Assembly (NCBI RefSeq): GCF_008831285.2
Contig: NC_045139.1
Span: 14,180,354-14,244,353, forward strand
Reading direction: 5' to 3'
DNA: 64,000 bases
Source: Nymphaea colorata
Taxonomy: Eukaryota; Streptophyta; Magnoliopsida; Nymphaeales; Nymphaeaceae
Shown: in pieces, positions 11,816 through 22,368 of the stretch
Position numbering within the stretch: the stretch's first letter is position 1
How the letters are laid out: every line of letters starts with the position of its first letter
The notes under the pieces: model-generated
What the model saw: only the letters and a program-made list of their open reading frames with translations
The model's database searches: none
Told to the model about the DNA's origin: nothing
Program-made: the position numbers and the translations under genes

Positions 11816-14800
11816 TCAGTTATCCCAAAGCAGTTTCCGCGACATCACTGGAGGTGCCAAGCCTGGGATATCTCGAATCTCTTTGTTGTTTGGGTTCACA
11901 ATCTGATCATCAAAATGGCAGATAGAGTTATTTTGACTATCAACTGGGATTTTTTATACGCAAGCAACACAATCTTTAAATTAAATCAGAAGTGAAATAC
12001 ACAGTTAACTAAACCTATGCAATGACTACATTGGCACTTAAAAAATGAGAAAATCCTAGAAGGTGAACACCAAACACGATCATAGTGACGTCCATCATAT
12101 TCCATATCTTATGCTTCGTCCAGTATTCAGAAAGCAAGTAATGAGTTAAAACTTGAAAGGAAAGCTAGATATGAAGCATAAAAGTAATAAAATGCCTTTA
12201 CCCTAATTAGTATCTTTATCAACCTAGGAATGAACATCTAGTTAATTTGGGTGCACTTAGCACATGTGACAATTACGCCAACACTTATTGAGAATAATTT
12301 TACATGTTTTGTCACTTTTACTAGCTCAAAATACTTTGACAAAATATCACCAGACCAATTCAAGAACGCCACAATCTTTTTTTTTTTACATGGATTCACA
12401 ACTTAAATTCCAGGGCTCATGCTCTATCCTGCAAAGCAACTTTTGAATTCACAAACCAGATCGCATGTCACATCCTAATTCCTAGCATTCACTGAATATT
12501 GAGAGAAGGCATTTATGATTTAACTCATTGAGATGGACAAATACCGCAAACAATCACAACATTTGTATGAATTTATTTTTTGGAGGCTAAATTCATTTTA
12601 TTTATGAAACATGGTTTTCAAAAGTGTTACAGAAAGAGAGCCTGCAAGTTTTTAATATAGAAGTGAAACTGTTTATTTTTGAATGTAGACACTAACTATA
12701 CATTATTGCTGCCTTCTGATCAGTGAATTGATCCAATGCAACACTTATAAACAAAAATCTTCTCGTCCACCGAATTGTAGCTATATGTCAAGATGTTGCC
12801 CTTGTAGAGACAGGGAATGTGACCTATCAGTAACCGATATAAAAAAGTAACCCTACTAGGAAATAAAAAGGTATTGAAATATTCTCAAACCTTTACAACG
12901 ATGATGGCGATCACACCACAGACAATGATGAACAGCATAGCCATTATACACCGATCAGTAGCAACCTAGCATAAAGCACAAATAAATGAACAAATGAACA
13001 TGTGACAAATATCAGATAATAGTATACTAAGCACTGAGGCAAGTCCATTATCAAGCCTCATACTGCAAAAAGGACATAAGCAGCTAAGAGCACAAACCTG
13101 CCTACCAATTTCCTTCACAAGTTGGGAAGCCTTCTTGATTGAAAAGTGAATAGAGTCTAACTCATTGACAATTCTACTCATTTGTTCTGTCTGAAAACAC
13201 AAAATAATGCTTTCATGATGCTGACCATAAACATGAAATTGAAATAGATAAGCAATATTTTCATGGTTTGTGTAGGATCACAGACCTGTGCCTTCAAAGC
13301 TGCTGCTGTTTCTGCCCCAACATTAATTGTCTGTTCAACAACCTATCATCCAGAACAGTAAATGAATGATTAGAGCAAGATTTATGAGCAACATATTTAT
13401 GAAGAATTGATATATTAGAAGACTCATGAAACTGCACATGCCCCATTTCAAATCCAAATAGTCTAAGCCATCTTCTTAGCTGAATGCATACTTCATGATC
13501 ATCTGGAAACATTAACCACACGAGCTATACAAGGAAGACATTTCCTTTAATTTAAATTGGAGTTGTATTTCCTCTTATGGTACTGAAAAGCAATAATTAT
13601 TGTCGTTTTTCCCTTCTCAGGAGAATAGTAGCCTGGGACCCATGTATCTTGCATTACATAATAATGTTAGCATTATGCACCACGTCATGTTTATTTAAAT
13701 GAAACATATTATTATTTGAGGAGAAAATTTTCCTTAGAAAGGCCTTCAAAAAATTGCACCTAAAGGAAAGAACAAAACATATGTTTAACAAGTAAACAGA
13801 GGAAATAAAGATAATGATGTTTTCATTTCATGAAGCCTACCTGCTTTGACCTCTCTATAGCTTGATCAGTTTCATCCATCATTTGGTTTCCTTTGTCAAT
13901 CAACTGCTGATTTGTCAATGCTGCCACATACATGAACTATAAATAAGAAAGCTTATTGCTCTTCAGCTACAAAACCAATAACTACGATGGAAGAGTCAAG
14001 AGATGCTAGATGTTCCCATAAAGAAACAGAAGGCAGACAAAGGGATGACATCACTGCCAATAGTTGTGAACTTGAAGAAAAGACACAGGCTGTCCACATC
14101 AGAAGCGTGTCCAGTAATTGCAATCAAAGCTCTTTACGGTCCTACTATTTAAGCCACGTAAATTATGATCTCCATCATGCTATGGTTGTCTAGATTAGAA
14201 AGTAATGCTTCACTAAACTGGAAGAGGGAGGGAGAGAGTGAGTGAGTGAAGATGCTTACATGAAGCTAGTATAACATTATCCTCAGGAGGTCCTTCAGAG
14301 CCAGGTCCATCAAACAGGTCAATTCTCTTGTTCTCAAGGGAACTTGAATATCTAAACACCAATCATGAAGGATACTATTACATAGTCAGAAGATAAGCAT
14401 AGTCTGACTAATCCAAATCAGTTTAAAATGCTGAACAAATGAATCCTCCTTAAGTTTCACTTGCAGAATTTTTCTTCAATGTTTAAGTTTACATCTAAAA
14501 CATTGTCATAAATATCATTAACAGGTTTTAACTGGTGAGGTTTTTGTCAAGTACTTTTCAGCAAAGCTGAAAATCTAAGGAAAAAATCAATAATTTTTTA
14601 GAAAAGGAAAATCCTAAAAATTAGGAAAAAGTAAAATAAATGAAAACTAACAAACAAACATCAAAGTAACTTGATCAAATATAAAAATGATGTTTTAGTA
14701 ATGGTAGAAATGAAGATAAATAATTTAATTTAAATTTTAAACTTTAAAGCAAAAATGACGCAAAAAAGACCAGGAAAACTAAAAAAAATAAAAAAATTAT

Positions 14801-16397
14801 GTCAGAGTGCTTTCAACAAATGGGAAACAGATGGGGTTTTTCTCGTCTTGGTCTTTTTCGAAAAAGGGGATCTCCATATCACAACCTAGTCATTTTATAA
14901 CAATTTGTCAGAAGCAAGAGAGAGAATGAGAAATAGATTACATACTTTTTGCGAAGTGCGACATAGGAATTCAATTCTTTAATCTGCAAAAAACATAGAC
15001 ATAGAAATCAGCTTGACACTGGAATGAGACTGAAAATTTTGCAGCAAATAATCATGCTTTGTGAGAGTTAAGTAGCCCATCACCATTGACTGTTTTTTCT
15101 CACTGAGCATCTTATTTGTTTGGAAATCATAACTACCCTCTTCTTCCTTAATTCCTTGGTCAAACTCCTTAATAAGCCTGGGTGGAAAAGACAAGACAAG
15201 TTACAATAGTGATTGGTGAACACGAATATTCTTTATGACCTCAATATGTTTAGCAGTAGGAAAGATGTCAATAAGCATTAACCATCCAACAGCAATCAAA
15301 CTGTGTTTTATCTCTTGTGCTAAAAGAGTGTAAAGTTGATGTATGTGTAATTAGAAGTGTTTCTCATACTTGATACTTGAGCATCAAACACGAACAAAAT
15401 TCCATGTGCTAAAACTGAAACGTAGTAAAACATAGTCGCCAGGTTACTTGATCAGACAAAATGATAAAGATGAAAGCTGCTACCTCTTACAGTCACGCAT
15501 CTTTCCTGTCAGTTCTTCCAATTGTCTACTCTGCCTACTAGCATCTTTAATCTTTTCCAGCTTCTGAAAGCCATTCCTGCAAAAGAACATGGTACATTAG
15601 CATTAGAGAGAGTTAGAAGAAGCCTGAAAATCATTTCAGCATAACTGCATTAAGTTGCAAATGGGAATATAAAAATTTACATATCAGTGATTTATTACTA
15701 TGGACTTTCTAGTAAAATATCACTTCACAATGTCATATATTAAGATTTCGCATGAACAGGAAAACAAAAAAAATGTTGAGAATGGAAAATGAATCTACCA
15801 AATTTGCGAACGCCAAGCTTCATTGACAATATGGGCAAGCAATAAACGCACAGTAAAATTTTCACGTTTACTTACATAATTCCTTTGAATAGACTCATAG
15901 AGAGCGATAAAAAAAAAAAGAACTCCTGAATTTTTTCTTTTTTTCTCAACAAAGTAACTAAGGAGAGACAGAAGCGAAAAACGAGAAAATTGTATTCCCG
16001 CCTATGTTTTGTCAGAAAAAGAAAAACACACACACACACACACATGAAACAGGAATTTTGTTCTCGATCGTGATCTGTCGAAAATGGACTGAACCCACAA
16101 AGAATGGTGGTGCCTTGTTGCTTCATTGCAAAACTCCTTATGGCTCTTTTTTTTCTTCCAAAAAATAAGAAGAGCAATATCTAGATGAGTATATAATCTT
16201 ATAACACATTAAAACTTACGTCCATTATTTATTAACAACATGAAAAAGAATTCTTCAATAAGAATATGAGGCAATGAGCACACCAACAAAACGACCATCA
16301 TTCAGATTCAGAAAGCTTACGCCAATGCCCGGAACATATCGGTGATCTGCCCATCGAGTTCGGCGAGGGTGCCGCTGACCATCGACATCGGATCCAT
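11816..16397 (-). CDS. NPSN11: Novel plant SNARE, Qb type, NPSN11/12-like (10 exons, 261 aa)
   Basis: Minus-strand exons: 16397-16321, 15576-15484, 15177-15084, 14983-14946, 14351-14260, 13920-13841, 13342-13286, 13190-13098, 12965-12891, 11902-11816. All introns are GT-AG and the frame is open throughout. The protein starts MDPMSMVSGTLAELDGQI and has an N-terminal helical part (LEELTGKMRDCKRLIKEFD). The Qb-SNARE helix is rich in MDETDQAIERSKQVVEQT and VNELDSIHFSIKKASQLVKE. A tail-anchor membrane segment follows (CIMAMLFIIVCGVIAIIVVK, about 214-233), then a short luminal tail (IVNPNNKEIRDIPGLAPP). NPSN proteins are specific to green plants; NPSN11 works with the syntaxin KNOLLE in cell-plate fusion. 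The MDP start and the KRIDLF segment favour NPSN11/12 over NPSN13. The paralogue assignment is from memory. Confidence 0.94.
16026..16043. repeat. (CA)n microsatellite in SNARE intron 1
   Basis: A short CA dinucleotide run of about nine units lies in the first intron of the NPSN gene (15577-16320). Confidence 0.9.
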
Positions 16398-19083
16398 GTT
16401 GGTCGCTCTGTATCAAAACAAAGCCTCGTAATCGACCATAACCGAAAACCTCAAATGGGATCGCAAAGAAGACACTAAAAGCGACTAAATCCATATATTT
16501 TACAGGATAAGAAGCTTCACGTCCCTCCGCACTTACGGGAGCTTGGCAAATGCAGAAATGTGAGGGCGGAAAAGAAAGAGACAGGGACGACAGGAACAGA
16601 AAGTACGCTCGCTCACCGGAGGATGGAGATCGACGGACCGCAGCAACTCGCAGAGGGGATCGGACGTTGCTCCGGCCGCGAAGGGGAGGTGGGCGAGCTC
16701 CGGCTCCTCCCGTGCTGTTATTGGGACGTTCTTCGTTTATAGAATAACGAAAACTAACGCCTGAGTTGTCAGCTGCGTTCAAATTGGTATTCCGGATCCG
16801 AATCTCGGGATAGAGATGTGAACGGATCGGACTCGATTTGGGCCTGAAGTGTCACCGAATTGAACTCCAACCTTCTCGGATCCAGCTTATTTGGATCCGT
16901 ATGCAGATGGAATTATTAGAAACTGAGTCCCAAGTCGTTTATGGATCATTTGGGTGATCCATTGGTACCAATTTTAGGAATCACATTTTGACGCTATGAG
17001 CAAAGTTTCTACGATGTTTGAATGCGTTTCACATAATATATTTATAATCAATTCTGACTTGGATCATCTCAGTTTGGATTTGGACTCAGATGCCAAATTC
17101 CAGATTCAAAGTTATTTCTTTTACATTTGTTAACTACTAATCCACCAAGATTGCAATCCTGCCTTTCCCTGGAAAACAAACGCGTTCATGATTTATAGTA
17201 AGCATTTCCCAAAAAAAAAAAAAAATCCAACAAGATCTGTCATTTCATAGTAAAGCAATAATTTTGGAGACATCCGAGCTTCAATCAAGTTGGTGCGAGT
17301 ACCGCCAATCAACCAAGAAGGTATATCTGGAAGGATTTGATCGACCAGGGCATGCACCTGCCTTTTCTGCCTCACTGTAAAATGCAATGAGAAGCTTATA
17401 AGAAATGGATTTTTTTTTTTTAAGTGAGAAAATTTTAAAGTTTGTATCATGGAAAAGAGAACATGAACTGGCCAGAAGTCATGACATCTTGATTCTTGAG
17501 ACAGTTTGTTCACGGAAAAAACATCACCTTGAGCTAGCGTGTCATTGCCCTGCTGCGAAATGAGCAGATGAATGTAGAAGCTTGGCAAGGAAACAAGTTT
17601 GCAGCCAATCCAGCATGAAAAATAGTAGAGGATATGTAGAGTTGCAGTCTTCTAGACTACTGTAAGTTCAAGGACACAACATGATATAATGGAGAGAGTC
17701 TTATTGCCTACAAGTGAAGCTTCTGCATATTCAGGCATGTGCAAGAACGATAGGTACAGGGTGATAATCATGAAGCTAAAACCAAGGTTTCTCAGCATCT
17801 GAAGAATGAAAAAGTAACCAGGGTTGCATGCCTGCGGCCACCCAAAAACTGAATCTATTAAATGTCTATTTCCTTGCAGAGTTGGTTGTAGTCCTTTGGA
17901 GTTTAATCTGAAAACCTCATCCACTGTCTATTCGCGAAACATTACCCTAAAGTCTTTTCACCCCTCGTGGGATGGACAGGCCATAATCTAGAGATTTTGA
18001 AGTCCTGTTCAGGCCCATAAAGGACAGTGTTCTGACATCATAGAAAGGCACGAGCATAATCTTGTCTGCGATGGATGTTCTTGATTTGCATGTTCACAGC
18101 AGATGCTTATTTATAAGTTCATGCCCACATTTTTTATATGCATACAATAACCAGTAGGTTCAGACAAAATGGAAAACATGAAACCTAAACTTGCATCAGT
18201 TGACAGCTATGGCTCCGCATCGCGTTTGATGTTATTGGATCACCACGCACCATCATGTCAACATTCAGCTCCCCAACCTCCAAGTCTCCAACCCGCCTTG
18301 AAGCTTCATCCATGTGATCCTAGTAATACCAGGCAAACCGAATTGCAAAAAGACCTCTTTTACATGACAGTCCTTCGTCAAAATCTGTAACAAACAGGAG
18401 ACCATGGTAGACCAAGTAGGAAATAGATATATCAAGCCTTCTTGCTTTTCTGAAATAATCATCCTGCACAGATTCACAAATAAGCATTTGAAATTTCCAA
18501 TCACAACGAGGAAGCCTTCGGTATCACACTAGTTGCAAATGTCATGGTCAAGTTATACTTTCAGACTGTAGCAATAATGTAAGCCCCATATTCAAGAAAA
18601 TTCCAATTGGAACGGGATGACAATTAGAGACTCAAGTTTGCAATAGAGAAAAGTGATTTTACATCTGAACAGATCATTTCTTCTTGGCGGTCCTACAAAC
18701 ATCAATTCAGAAGACCATTGAGACAAAGGAACATGTACATTAGAAGAGTATAAGATGGAGAAAATTTTTCTTGGACTCTAGTGACATGCTAGCAAAAGCT
18801 GAAATACAAACAACCCTGACCGATTCTCAATTTTATCAGAGCTGAAAAGTTTTTTTTTATGCAACCTTCCAGGCAGTCCAGCAAAAGTCGTTGAGCTTCC
18901 GTTATACCAATAACAGTAGCATGTTCAAAGATGAAAATAAAGCGAAGTCTATTTCAAATATTTGTAATTGTATGTTGTCTAAAGACTCTAAACATAAATT
19001 GATAAATTATTGCAAGTTACAGATTACAACCATGTGGAGGAGGAGCATGCTTCTCTGACTGGGGAATAACCAGCACAATAGCA
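16398..19083. other. Spacer upstream of the SNARE gene and downstream of the P-PPR gene
   Basis: The first few hundred bases are GC-richer and are the likely 5' UTR/promoter of the SNARE gene. Minus-strand frames at 17193-17588, 17652-17924 and 18265-18504 show short protein-like pieces (for example QKRQVHALVDQILPDIPSWL) with possible splice signals. I do not recognise the product and could not build a gene. They might be a decayed gene, a non-coding transcript, or 3' read-through exons of the P-PPR gene. Confidence 0.4.
16812..17110. repeat. Degenerate dispersed repeat copy upstream of the SNARE gene
   Basis: The head is TAGAGATGTGAACGGATCGG, followed by CTCGGATCC, TTGGATCC, TTGGATCATCTCAG and GGATTTGGACTCAGATG words. 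It lies about 415 bp upstream of the SNARE start codon. The boundaries are approximate. Confidence 0.55.
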
Positions 19084-20775
19084 TTATATTCCCTGCACCC
19101 TTGAACAACCTAGTTTCTTTTTACCTTCTGCTTGTGCCATCCATTGCTGAATTATTTCTTTCTTTTTCCACATACCATTTTTGTCTAGTTCCTCCATCAA
19201 TAACTGGTAGGTACGATACTTGGGGACATGCCCTTTAAGTACCATTTCCTCAAAAAACAAGCATGCATGCGTCAGCTTTTTGACCCCACAAAGTCCACGT
19301 ATTAGAAGAGTATATGTCCCAAGATCAAGGCTTATATCTTTCTCATGCATGTCATGAATTAAATATGCAAGGACTTTCATCCACTTCCTCCAACAGAAAA
19401 GTTTCAGCAATGGAGCATAAGTTTGAAGATCAGGCTTGCAGGAGCTCCTCTCCATTGTCTGCAAAAGTTTAATAGCATATTCTTCTTGTGAATGCAAACA
19501 CGCTATTGAAATTAGAGTATTATACGTTGTTATGTTCGGTGAATTCCCACTATTAATCATCTCATCAAGGACACGTCTTGCATCCTCTTGTCTACCAGCT
19601 CTCCCCATAATATATAACAAAGAGTTAAAGAAGGATGTATCAGGGGAACAACCATTTCTCTTCATCCTTTCAAATATTTGAAGGGCACTGTCAGTCTCTT
19701 TTGCCTTCCCTAAAGCATGCATTACTATGGTGTAAGTAACAACGTTTGGAGGGCAGCCTTTAGCTTGCATCTCATCTAGAAGAGAATCAACCTTCTGAAA
19801 ATTTTTCATGCGGCAATATTCCTCAACTATACTAGTATAGGAAACTACACATGGACGAAAACCATGCCTCCCCATCTCCTCCATAGTCCACTCAGCCTCG
19901 TCTAGCCGCTGAGCTTTGCACCAACCATGAATCAAAATGTTGAATGTATGAGCATCAGGCTGTATCTTACTCTTAAGCTCTAGAAATACCTCCCTTGCAC
20001 GCTCGACTCTACGCTCCTTACAGAGAGTATCTAACAGCACATTCATGGCAGCAGTATCCTTCTTCAAGCCGAATCGCTCCATCTCATTGAATGCATCCAC
20101 TGCGCGCCTCCATTTACGAACACCTGCGTACCTTCTCATAATCTTACTCATTGTTACCAGAGAGATAAAACCACTTTGTTGATTCATTTCCTCAACCAAA
20201 TCCCACATTTCATCGAACTGCTTCATTTTTCCAAGTATGTCGACCATTGCATTATACGAATCTGCGTCGTGACTGTAATTCCTTTGGGAACCAACCCACC
20301 TGAAAAAACTCAATGCCGATTTCCAATCATTGCTAAATCTTTTGAGTACTCTGTCAACCAACTCTTTCGAAATATCAATTCCACAACCATCCAAATCTCT
20401 CACAGTCGCTTCATGAGAATCCAAATTACGCCGAAGAACCCTGCTTATCTTCTCCACATAATCATCCAAACCCGATTGAAGCGTGGTTCTGGAATCAGTT
20501 TCATTGCCAAAAACCCTCAAACGACCAATCCTGCCTCCAAGTTTCCCGTCGTCTCCAGGAAGCACAAAAAAGTCGTCATTCGAATCGTTGGCGCCTTGAT
20601 CTCCAGCATATTTGAACCAATCGGGGAGGTCTGAAGATACACTCCAGCTAGAGAACCCATTGAAACGATTAACCAACAATAAATTTAAGCGATAAACAAC
20701 ACTATCATCGACTTGGATTCTTCTTTGCAAACCGAAACATCGAGAACTCATCAGAAATCTGATTCTAGGAAGCAT
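19084..20775 (-). CDS. P-class pentatricopeptide repeat protein, probably mitochondrial (563 aa, no introns)
   Basis: A single uninterrupted frame. The open frame extends to 20823, but its first ATG is at 20775, giving MLPRIRFLMSSRCFGLQRRI, an Arg-rich start that fits a mitochondrial presequence. The repeats run from about residue 165 to 535, each near 35 residues, with regular signatures such as HTFNILIHGWCKAQRLDEA, VSYTSIVEEYCRMKNFQK and TTYNTLISIACLHSQEEYA. There is no E or DYW extension, so it is a P-class protein expected to bind and stabilise, process or help translate a specific organellar RNA. The length is close to the 562 aa I recall for Arabidopsis At3g22670, and the neighbouring DYW gene fits that locus too. 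The target RNA is unknown. Confidence 0.93.
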   Translation of the reverse strand: MLPRIRFLMSSRCFGLQRRIQVDDSVVYRLNLLLVNRFNGFSSWSVSSDLPDWFKYAGDQGANDSNDDFFVLPGDDGKLGGRIGRLRVFGNETDSRTTLQSGLDDYVEKISRVLRRNLDSHEATVRDLDGCGIDISKELVDRVLKRFSNDWKSALSFFRWVGSQRNYSHDADSYNAMVDILGKMKQFDEMWDLVEEMNQQSGFISLVTMSKIMRRYAGVRKWRRAVDAFNEMERFGLKKDTAAMNVLLDTLCKERRVERAREVFLELKSKIQPDAHTFNILIHGWCKAQRLDEAEWTMEEMGRHGFRPCVVSYTSIVEEYCRMKNFQKVDSLLDEMQAKGCPPNVVTYTIVMHALGKAKETDSALQIFERMKRNGCSPDTSFFNSLLYIMGRAGRQEDARRVLDEMINSGNSPNITTYNTLISIACLHSQEEYAIKLLQTMERSSCKPDLQTYAPLLKLFCWRKWMKVLAYLIHDMHEKDISLDLGTYTLLIRGLCGVKKLTHACLFFEEMVLKGHVPKYRTYQLLMEELDKNGMWKKKEIIQQWMAQAEGKKKLGCSRVQGI

Positions 20776-22368
20776 TTCTACGAACCAACCAACACGAAAG
20801 AACCATGAAATTAGCCCAAACAAGCAATAATCCCAATGTTGGTGTCTGTCGAATCAATTGCACGTCAAAACTGTAACCTTACTCCACCTTTAACTTTGAG
20901 AAAAAAAGGGAAGAGAAAAGGGAATATGTCCCAAATCATGATTTTCGAGATGATTTTCGAGATGCAAACGGTTCTCGACGAATGGTACCTTGTTTCAAGA
21001 AATGGAAGCCGTCGGTCGCTTTCTAGCCGGCTATCCTCTGAGAAGCGAAGGCGAATCCGGACAGCCGTAGAAATTTGGGTTAAGTACTGCTTAACGAACC
21101 ATGTTCTAGCTCGATGGTACGCTCTTCATTTAAACAAATGGAGGGTTCATCCAACTATGTCAAAAGAGGGGCCAAAAGCTCCTTGGGTACCCAAAATTTC
21201 AATGTATATATAATTGGTTTTTTGCGACATTTAACACATTGAAAATATATTTGTGTTCCATTTAACTTATCTTTTTTCTTTTAACAAAAAAAAAATGCTA
21301 ATGCAAATGAAAAAGTTCACAATTTCCTTATTAAACACATAATATAAATAGCCTCTATTATGGTTTTGACCTGCCATATTTATATTTATATTTGAGTTAT
21401 AAGGATGTCTTATTGTGATTGACAAATTCATCCTACATATTTGCACGTCCCCCAGGCAAGTTCATATTTTGTTTTTCTAAACGTGGTTAAGTAACCAAGG
21501 GTTTACCATATTATATATTCAACGAAATGGTACCCATAATTTAAAAGACTCTTCTTTTAATTTTTTTAAGGACAGGACGAAAATAGTTTCTGATTGACAT
21601 ATTGAACCTTAGGTCCAATTTAACATGTTTAAGTAAAGGTTGGGATGAATGTGTTAATAGGCTGTAATATAAAATGAATTTGTTGGTTAAAAGAGGTCAA
21701 GTATATATTCAAGCTTTAGGTATATATGCCCCATTTTCCATGTAAATGAAATTGCTGAGTGTAACTTTTGCAGCTCTTCCTTTTTAAGTCTGGGTATGCC
21801 TGACTTGTTCAATGCACCGTGTGATCATTCTAGGGAAGGGGAAGTTGGTGACGCATACAACAAAGCACCAACAAGCTAAAACAGGGAGGAAGAGAACATA
21901 GAATCTGGCCATGCCGGCAGAGGCAAGAGCAGAGTGTCAAACAAGAGAATAGGCACAGTCATGTCATAAACATACTCCTCACTCATTATTCTGTTGTATG
22001 GAGTACACAGGATTCGTCTGTCGGGCCTTTGACATGCCTTTAGGCCACACTGCTGAGGAGCCAGATGAGTCTGTCCCGCTAGTGTGACTTTATTCTTGGG
22101 AGAAAATGAGTGCCTTAGTTTCTATATAATGATCTCACTTTGTTCTGTTGGAAGCCCTTAAATCCATTTTGTCTTTTCTGAATTTCTGAATTTTCTTGTG
22201 ATGTTTGTACGTAAAGCTAGAAAGAAACAAGGTTTGCCCATTGGCAGCATAAAACTCCTCTTGCCAGATGGTGCACTAGCCTGAGAATGTTCCTTCCTTT
22301 CCAACTTGTGCTGTCCTCGAGGAGCTCAGATGGATGCTTCATTATAGCTACCAGTTGCATCCTATTTC
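20776..22368. other. Spacer between the two PPR genes
   Basis: About 1.6 kb holding the P-PPR upstream region and, towards 22368, the probable 3' UTR of the DYW-PPR gene. The plus-strand frame at 20836-21213 has no recognisable domain and overlaps the P-PPR 5' region, so it is treated as chance. Most of the rest is AT-rich and featureless. Confidence 0.5.

Noticed and set aside
16255..16782. 175-codon minus-strand open frame
   Set aside because: It runs over SNARE exon 1 and its upstream sequence in another frame; the real product uses the ATG at 16397.
20776..20823. Longer N-terminus for the P-class PPR
   Set aside because: The extension begins with TTG; the first ATG at 20775 gives a good presequence and the expected family length.
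20836..21213. 125-codon plus-strand open frame between the PPR genes
   Set aside because: No domain seen; it overlaps the P-PPR upstream region and has the composition of non-coding sequence.
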